Below are positions 1 to 3,874 of a DNA stretch of 5,236 bases, in pieces (positions within the stretch are counted from its first letter, which is position 1; the number at the start of each line of letters is the position of its first letter). Source of the DNA: an uncultured Actinomyces sp. (lineage in GTDB: Bacteria; Actinomycetota; Actinomycetes; Actinomycetales; Actinomycetaceae); contig CALHID010000121.1 of the NCBI GenBank assembly GCA_938030835.1, positions 1 through 5,236 of the forward strand, in the 5' to 3' direction. Below the pieces are notes generated by a model that saw only the letters and a list, made by a program, of their open reading frames with translations, ran no database searches and had not been told where the DNA came from. Position numbers and translations under genes: made by a program.

Positions 1-859
1 CCACGCCCATCGCGACGGCCGCAGCCAGCGCTTCGAGCGCATTGGACAAATTGGCACGACCGGGAAGTGAGAGCCGCAAAGGAATTCGCAAACCATCCTT
101 ACGACAGGCTGTCGCACTGGGGTGGGAAGGATCGGAAAGGTCCTCATCTTCCAACCACCACAAAGGATCGGGGCGACGATACTGGTCCAAACCCTCATCC
201 GAAGAAGAGGCCGTCAAAGGAACGACTCGCCAAGAATCATCGGAGTGGATGACGCGTCCGCCGCGTGGGAAAGCAGTCGAGTCTCCCATCCATGCGTGTC
301 CGGCAGCAACCCAGTGAACATTGGGGCTATCCCAGGCAGCCGAGGCAACCAAGGGATCATCACAGTTCGCAATAACAACGGCATTGGGATGTTCATTGAC
401 CGCCTTTCGCAGGCGACGTTCAACAGCTCCGATCTCACCCACTCGGTCCAGCTGGTCTCGTGAAAGGTTCAGCAAAACCATGGCCTGTGGATCAACGAAA
501 CGCGAGACCGTAGGCATATGCATCTCGTCAACTTCGAGCGCCGCAAGCGGGGCATCCGAGCGCATGAGTGCGGTGGTGATTCCCGGGGTCATATTGTCGC
601 CATTTGTATTGGAGGCAACGTGGCCAATCGAAAAGAGCGCTGCGCGAAGCAGGCGGGTTGTTGTTGACTTTCCGTTGGTGCCAGAAACGACAACACTTCG
701 GCGATTCTTTGCCAATTCTGCGAGCAAATTCGGGTCAAGCTTCAGCGCTACTTTGCCACCGATCATTCCACCCGAACCGCGTCCGAGGCGACGAGAGGCC
801 CAGCTGGCGCCCTTCCCCGCTGCTACTGCTACGCGCGAACGTATAGTCAATGAAGTCAT
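1..859 (-). CDS. murT: MurT, Mur-ligase-like subunit of lipid II isoglutaminyl synthase (partial, C-terminus missing)
   Basis: The 286 residues visible form the N-terminal and central part of a Mur ligase family protein. A P-loop GTNGKSTTT lies at residues 60-68, followed by TNGDNMTPGITTAL (about 85-98), LEVDEMHMP (108-116) and the MurT-typical LLNLSRDQLDRVGEI (129-143); LPGRANLSNALEALAAA (265-281) opens the later ligase part. In the known family MurT pairs with the glutamine amidotransferase GatD in the cytoplasm and amidates the D-Glu of the lipid II stem peptide, giving D-isoglutamine. The family normally carries a Cys4 zinc ribbon after a W-V-A-A-G segment. Here the segment is present (183-187) but the ribbon cysteines are absent, and the only cysteines (166, 252) are unpaired. 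The ATG at 859-857 has no Shine-Dalgarno sequence but a -10-like hexamer sits 7 nt upstream, so the transcript may be leaderless. The gene runs off the left edge; a gatD partner would be expected there but is not seen. Identification is by motif recognition. Confidence 0.9.
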   Translation of the reverse strand, partial: MTSLTIRSRVAVAAGKGASWASRRLGRGSGGMIGGKVALKLDPNLLAELAKNRRSVVVSGTNGKSTTTRLLRAALFSIGHVASNTNGDNMTPGITTALMRSDAPLAALEVDEMHMPTVSRFVDPQAMVLLNLSRDQLDRVGEIGAVERRLRKAVNEHPNAVVIANCDDPLVASAAWDSPNVHWVAAGHAWMGDSTAFPRGGRVIHSDDSWRVVPLTASSSDEGLDQYRRPDPLWWLEDEDLSDPSHPSATACRKDGLRIPLRLSLPGRANLSNALEALAAAVAMGV

Positions 860-866
860 GGAACCT

Positions 867-872
867 ACACTA
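867..872 (-). promoter_or_regulatory. Candidate -10 box of murT (possible leaderless transcript)
   Basis: The hexamer TAGTGT, fitting TANNNT, lies exactly 7 nt before the murT ATG, which would place the transcription start at or next to the A of the start codon. No purine-rich Shine-Dalgarno sequence exists in between (AGGTTCC). Leaderless mRNAs with this geometry are common in actinobacteria. No convincing -35 element was found 16-18 nt further upstream, so this remains a candidate. Confidence 0.4.
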
Positions 873-882
873 CATTGATTGC

Positions 883-912
883 TTCATAGCTTCTCCACAG
901 CTTGGACATAAT
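883..912 (+). promoter_or_regulatory. Candidate promoter of the gtrA-like gene
   Basis: TTCATA (883-888, four of six matches to TTGACA) and CATAAT (907-912, five of six matches to TATAAT) are separated by 18 bp. Together they would start a transcript near position 919, giving a 5' leader of roughly 27 nt before the ATG at 946. The -10 lies between the arms of an inverted repeat. The call is by consensus matching only. Confidence 0.35.
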
Positions 913-931
913 TCCTACAGATCAGCTGTGG
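895..931. repeat. Perfect 8-bp inverted repeat in the murT/gtrA divergent region
   Basis: CCACAGCT at 895-902 and AGCTGTGG at 924-931 are exact reverse complements, separated by 21 bp. Equivalent positions in the two arms are about 29-36 bp apart, close to three helical turns, and the arms flank the candidate gtrA -10 box. This could be a two-half-site operator for a regulator of one or both divergent genes, or chance. A long-loop RNA hairpin is less likely because the left arm would precede the inferred transcription start. Confidence 0.45.
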
Positions 932-945
932 GCAAAGTTAGTGTC

Positions 946-1524
946 ATGAACACGAACGCAGCACTCCAGACGCAGGGTCAGACCGCTACGACATTCGCTT
1001 CCTCCCTCAGCGCGAAGCTTGTCGACGCGATCCGCACCAATGCGCGCGTCCTGCGCTACCTGGCCTCGTCGCTGTCCTCAACCGCGCTGGACTACACGAT
1101 GCTGCTCATCCTGAACGCAACCATCGGCGGAGTCTTCCTGCCGGTCGCACTGGCCAGGGTCTCCTCGTGTTCCTTGAACTTCGCTCTGAACCGGAAGGTC
1201 TTCAACGCTCGCGGCGGAATTGTTGCGACAGGGGTCCGCTACGCAATCATGGCTGCAAGCGTGATGACCATGTCCTACCTGATGATCCAGGCTCTGGTGT
1301 CAGCCGGCATGGCTCTGTGGATGGCCTCTTTAACTGCGAACACTTCGCTCTTCATCGTCAACTACCTGGGCCAGAACTTCTTCGTCTTCGGCACCTTGGC
1401 CGACCTTCGCACCTCAATTTCCGAGGCCGTGGCCGGGCTGCAGCAGGTGGCAACGCGGGTCGCTGGCGTCCTTTCGTCGATGCTTGCGCGGATCGCCGGA
1501 CGGGACTTGGTCTTAGCTGCCTGA
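946..1524 (+). CDS. GtrA-family (GtrA/DPMS transmembrane domain) membrane protein
   Basis: This 192-residue protein has four hydrophobic segments at about 36-58, 62-82, 97-121 and 124-148. It carries family hallmarks: RYLASSLSSTALDY (37-50) in the first helix, SLNFALNRKVF (76-86) after the second, and NYLGQNFFVF (139-148) closing the fourth. GtrA-like proteins are thought to help move polyprenyl-linked sugars across the cytoplasmic membrane for cell-surface glycan synthesis; the substrate here cannot be told. A polar Ala/Thr/Ser-rich N-terminus of about 35 residues and an amphipathic tail of about 44 residues flank the core. I chose the ATG at 946. An in-frame ATG at 850 would overlap the start of murT and add 32 residues unlike the family, and an in-frame GTG at 928 also lacks a ribosome site. 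The Shine-Dalgarno sequence at 946 is weak too. No glycosyltransferase is adjacent, which leaves the pathway open; murT is divergent and hspR convergent. Confidence 0.85.
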   Translation: MNTNAALQTQGQTATTFASSLSAKLVDAIRTNARVLRYLASSLSSTALDYTMLLILNATIGGVFLPVALARVSSCSLNFALNRKVFNARGGIVATGVRYAIMAASVMTMSYLMIQALVSAGMALWMASLTANTSLFIVNYLGQNFFVFGTLADLRTSISEAVAGLQQVATRVAGVLSSMLARIAGRDLVLAA

Positions 1525-1535
1525 AAATTGGGAGC

Positions 1536-1565
1536 AAAAAGGGGAGGCATTTTCATGCCTCCCCT
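1536..1565 (-). terminator. Intrinsic terminator of the dnaK-grpE-dnaJ-hspR operon
   Basis: A perfect 11-bp stem (1540-1550 with 1555-1565, sequence AGGGGAGGCAT and its complement) closes a 4-nt loop. Read on the minus strand it is followed by a T-run (complement of AAAAA at 1536-1540, whose last base is shared with the stem). It lies about 40 nt beyond the hspR stop. On the plus strand the hairpin is followed by CACTCACTCC without a T-run, so it would be a weak terminator at best for the gtrA-like gene. Confidence 0.85.
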
Positions 1566-1576
1566 CACTCACTCCA

Positions 1577-1597
1577 CCTCGAGGACATCGCTCGAGG
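1577..1597. repeat. Small hairpin downstream of the hspR stop codon
   Basis: CCTCGAG (1577-1583) and CTCGAGG (1591-1597) are perfect inverted repeats around a 7-nt loop. The element lies in the 3' untranslated region of hspR, between its stop codon and the T-tailed terminator. No T-run follows on either strand, so it is not a terminator itself. It may protect the 3' end, or help stop plus-strand transcripts arriving from gtrA. Confidence 0.5.
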
Positions 1598-1604
1598 GGG
1601 TGTG

Positions 1605-2129
1605 TTATCGCGAAACCACAACGGTTCCTTCGATGACCCGAACTCCTTCGGGCGATGCTTCAATAAGCGCGCGAACGCGCTGGTTACCAGCAGGTCGCCA
1701 CGCTACGAGGCCTCGGTCCCTGACAGGTACCATGCCGCCGCGTCGAGTTTCTTCAGCACGACGTGCATGCGCACGGCGCATGGGGCGAATCTGACCATCT
1801 GGGCTTGCAACGAATACCCGGTCAAAGACGGGTTCGAATTCTTCGACCCGCTCAGCCAAGGCATCGCGCTGTTCTCTCAGGCGATCGACTTCGTCCTCCA
1901 GCTCCATGATTCGCTGGATACCGGCCAAGTTGATTCCCTCATCTTGGCTCAGGCGCTGAATCTCCTTCAAACGCTCGACATCGCGTCGGGTGTAACGCCG
2001 CCCGCGTCCCTTCGTACGAAGGGGTGTCACCAGGCCAATCCGATCGTATTGACGCAAGGTTTGCGGGTGCATTCCCGCGAGCTGTGCGGCAACGGAAATC
2101 ACGAAGGTTACTTCATCTTGATGTCCCAT
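1605..2129 (-). CDS. hspR: HspR, MerR-family heat-shock repressor of the dnaK operon
   Basis: A 174-residue MerR-type regulator that closely follows HspR. The helix-turn-helix with VISVAAQLAGMHPQTLRQYD spans about residues 10-29, the wing TKGRGRRYTRRDV lies at 39-51, and QRLSQDEGINLAGIQRI (58-74) leads into a charged coiled coil (about 75-98) for dimerisation. In actinobacteria HspR binds HAIR inverted repeats upstream of dnaK (and often clpB) and represses them with DnaK as co-repressor, so misfolded protein that titrates DnaK induces the operon. The C-terminal part has an Arg-rich stretch (115-130), then LVAWRP (141-146), then 28 further residues that look like an extension. The ATG overlaps the dnaJ stop by 1 nt (TGATG) and has AAGGTGA 7 nt upstream; a GTG one codon earlier (2132) would give a 4-nt overlap and is a real alternative. 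The last gene of the operon. Confidence 0.93.
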   Translation of the reverse strand: MGHQDEVTFVISVAAQLAGMHPQTLRQYDRIGLVTPLRTKGRGRRYTRRDVERLKEIQRLSQDEGINLAGIQRIMELEDEVDRLREQRDALAERVEEFEPVFDRVFVASPDGQIRPMRRAHARRAEETRRGGMVPVRDRGLVAWRPAGNQRVRALIEASPEGVRVIEGTVVVSR

Positions 2130-3175
2130 CACGCACTCACCTTCTTCATGAGTTCTGCGCGCGGATCACTCTGATCAAGCGAATCCGCTAGCGACTTGAT
2201 CGAATCCAGCTGCTCAGGGGTGAGATCCTTGGGGACCACCACACTGATGGTTGCCAAGAGATCACCCGTCCCCTTCTTCATGGCCACACCGCGCCCCTTC
2301 AGACGCAGGGTACGACCGGAATCGGAGCCGGCAGGAACCTTGACGGTAACGGTCGAGCCATCGATCAGGGGGAGCTCAACATTGGCACCCAGCGTGGCCT
2401 CGGCAAAGGTCACGGGCAGGGTCATACGAAGGTCATTTCCCTCGCGACTGTAGACCGAGTCCTCCTCGACGTGGATCGTGACGATCAGATCGCCAGTGGC
2501 TCCGCCGTTAAGCGAGGCCTTCCCCTTGCCACGCAGACGCACGCTCTGGCCGTCCTTAATTCCCTTGGGAACCTTGACGGTCATAGGCTTACCGGAGACT
2601 GCCAACTTGATATTGACTCCGCTCAGGCTTTGCTTGAGCGTGATGCGCGTCGAGGCATGCAAGTCTTCACCCTTTTGGGGTGCTTGCTGGTAGGGCGAAC
2701 CGTGTGCTCCGCCGAAGTCACCGAATTGAGAGGCACCAGCGAAGGGCGAGGACCCTCGCGAAGAGCCGCCACCGAAACCGCCGAATGCACCGAGGATGTC
2801 GTCGAGGTTGATACCTGCGCCGCCACCGCTGGTGGAGAAACGAACATTTCCGCCGTTTCCGCCACCGAAAGCGCCGAAGATATCTTCGAAGTTCACGCCG
2901 GATGCTCCGCCGCCACCGGCACCTCCGCGGAAACCGCCGGCGCCCATCGCGCGAATCGCATCGTATTGCTGGCGCTGCTCAGGATTGGACAGGACCGTGT
3001 AGGCCTCGCCAATTTCCTTGAAGCGTTCTTCAGCTTCGGGGTTCCCCTTGTTCTGGTCGGGGTGCCAGGTGCGCGCAAGTTTGCGGTAGGCCTTCTTGAT
3101 TGTGGCCTCATCAGCATCCTTGCTTACGCCAAGGACCTTGTAGAAATCCTTTTGGAGCCAATCTTCTCCACTCAC
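2129..3175 (-). CDS. dnaJ: DnaJ-type Hsp40 co-chaperone, class B (no zinc finger)
   Basis: A 348-residue J-domain protein. The J domain spans about residues 9-73 with the catalytic HPD at 38-40, which stimulates DnaK ATP hydrolysis. A long Gly/Phe-rich linker (about 74-160) follows, then two beta-rich substrate-binding domains (about 168-250 and 251-325, each with a VKVP segment) and a C-terminal helical dimerisation tail. There is no cysteine-rich domain: not one CxxCxGxG repeat, and no cysteine in the whole protein. This makes it a class B (CbpA/DnaJ2-like) Hsp40 of normal class B length, although it sits where many actinobacteria keep a class A dnaJ1. The linker carries a repeated motif, GVNFEDIFGAFGGGNGG (93-109) and GINLDDILGAFGGFGGG (121-137). 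The GTG start is fixed by a perfect ribosome-binding site 6 nt upstream. It lies 45 nt after grpE and overlaps hspR. Confidence 0.95.
   Translation of the reverse strand: MSGEDWLQKDFYKVLGVSKDADEATIKKAYRKLARTWHPDQNKGNPEAEERFKEIGEAYTVLSNPEQRQQYDAIRAMGAGGFRGGAGGGGASGVNFEDIFGAFGGGNGGNVRFSTSGGGAGINLDDILGAFGGFGGGSSRGSSPFAGASQFGDFGGAHGSPYQQAPQKGEDLHASTRITLKQSLSGVNIKLAVSGKPMTVKVPKGIKDGQSVRLRGKGKASLNGGATGDLIVTIHVEEDSVYSREGNDLRMTLPVTFAEATLGANVELPLIDGSTVTVKVPAGSDSGRTLRLKGRGVAMKKGTGDLLATISVVVPKDLTPEQLDSIKSLADSLDQSDPRAELMKKVSA
2137..2143 (-). promoter_or_regulatory. Ribosome-binding site of hspR inside the dnaJ 3' end
   Basis: AAGGTGA, coding for part of the last residues of DnaJ (KKVSA), lies 7 nt before the ATG at 2129. 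This spacing suits the ATG better than the GTG at 2132 (4 nt) and was used to choose the start. The stop/start overlap TGATG indicates translational coupling with dnaJ. Confidence 0.6.
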
Positions 3176-3181
3176 TGCGCG

Positions 3182-3191
3182 TCACCTCCTT
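3182..3191 (-). promoter_or_regulatory. Perfect consensus ribosome-binding site of dnaJ
   Basis: AAGGAGGTGA on the minus strand matches the full 10-nt complement of the usual 16S rRNA 3' tail. It ends 6 nt before the GTG start at 3175 and is preceded by an A-tract (six A, complement of 3190-3195, overlapping the first two bases). It decides the start of dnaJ and is much stronger than the sites before grpE or hspR. Confidence 0.9.
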
Positions 3192-3220
3192 TTTTGACTC
3201 TGCAGTTCGTTGAATGTTCC

Positions 3221-3874
3221 TTATTCAGGGTTGTACACCAGGACTTTCGCCGCGCGGATAATGGTCTCTCCGCGACGATATCCAGATTGCAAGACCTGTC
3301 CCAGGACCGGATGGTCCACGTCGGGATTGGGCTGAGCCATGAGCGCTTCGTGGAGCATGGGGTCAAAATCGTCCCCTTCATCTCCGAAACGTTCCAGCTC
3401 GAAGCGCGTCCGAAGCGTGTCTTCCAACTTGTTCGCGATCGAGGCAAAGGGACCGTCACTCAGATCCCCGTGCTTGCGCGCGGCCTCGATATCATCCAAG
3501 ACACCGATCATGGCTTCCAGCACCTGGTCGCGTCCGGACTGGACGTGACCGGCGACGGATTCCTTGGAACGGCGAACGAAGTTCGAATATTCCTGGTTCA
3601 GGTTGTACAGGTCTGCGTGGGCGCGAGCGAGCTTTTCTTCCGCCTGCGCCACTTGGTCGAGAGCCTTGGACAGTTCACTGTCTTCCAGCTGCTCTTCAAA
3701 GTCCGACATGTCGACCTCGCCCATTTCCTCGCCCTGATTGCTTGCCGAGGCCGCGGCCGCACCTGCAGCTGCACCCTCTTGAGCGTGGGGCTGGGCGTCG
3801 CCCGGGGTGGCCGGCTGAGAGCCGACCACCGGTTCCTGGGCGTCGTCGGAAGTATTCGTGGGCTCGATGCTCAC
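3221..3874 (-). CDS. grpE: GrpE, nucleotide exchange factor of DnaK
   Basis: A 217-residue protein that releases ADP from DnaK and so resets the Hsp70 cycle; it works as a dimer in the cytoplasm. The first 50 or so residues are low-complexity, rich in Ala, Gln, Glu and Pro, and probably disordered. A long helix follows (about 57-110, including DLYNLNQEYSNFVRRSKES at 88-106), then a helical bundle, then the beta-wing that contacts DnaK with the family signature FDPMLHEALM (170-179) and QSGYRRGETIIRAAKVLV (196-213). All key parts are present and the length is usual for actinobacteria. The GTG start overlaps the dnaK stop by 4 nt (GTGA), with GAGGA 6 nt upstream, so translation is probably coupled to dnaK. 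The next ATG in frame (residue 51) would cut only the disordered region, but lacks the coupling geometry. Confidence 0.97.
   Translation of the reverse strand: MSIEPTNTSDDAQEPVVGSQPATPGDAQPHAQEGAAAGAAAASASNQGEEMGEVDMSDFEEQLEDSELSKALDQVAQAEEKLARAHADLYNLNQEYSNFVRRSKESVAGHVQSGRDQVLEAMIGVLDDIEAARKHGDLSDGPFASIANKLEDTLRTRFELERFGDEGDDFDPMLHEALMAQPNPDVDHPVLGQVLQSGYRRGETIIRAAKVLVYNPE

Noticed and set aside
321..878. Plus-strand open frame opposite murT
   Set aside because: The minus strand encodes a clear MurT with P-loop and LSRDQLDR motif; the plus frame is Ser/Arg/Thr-rich antisense translation.
850..945. Upstream ATG at 850 as the gtrA start
   Set aside because: It would overlap the murT start codon and both candidate promoters, has no Shine-Dalgarno sequence, and adds 32 residues with no family resemblance; 946 fits better.
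1167..2174. Plus-strand open frame of 335 codons crossing gtrA, the terminator and hspR
   Set aside because: It reads gtrA in a second frame, runs through the hairpin region and continues antisense to hspR. No recognisable protein features and no ribosome-binding site.
2621..2639. Imperfect inverted repeat GCTCAGG-N5-CTTGAGC as a HAIR (HspR-binding) site
   Set aside because: The arms are in the reverse order to the HAIR consensus (CTTGAGT-N7-ACTCAAG), the spacing is wrong, and it lies inside dnaJ codons. No HAIR match was seen elsewhere in the window; the expected one lies upstream of dnaK beyond the right edge.
3176..3220. Separate promoter or terminator in the grpE-dnaJ gap
   Set aside because: No hairpin followed by T-run and no convincing -35/-10 pair could be found; the gap is explained by the dnaJ ribosome-binding site.
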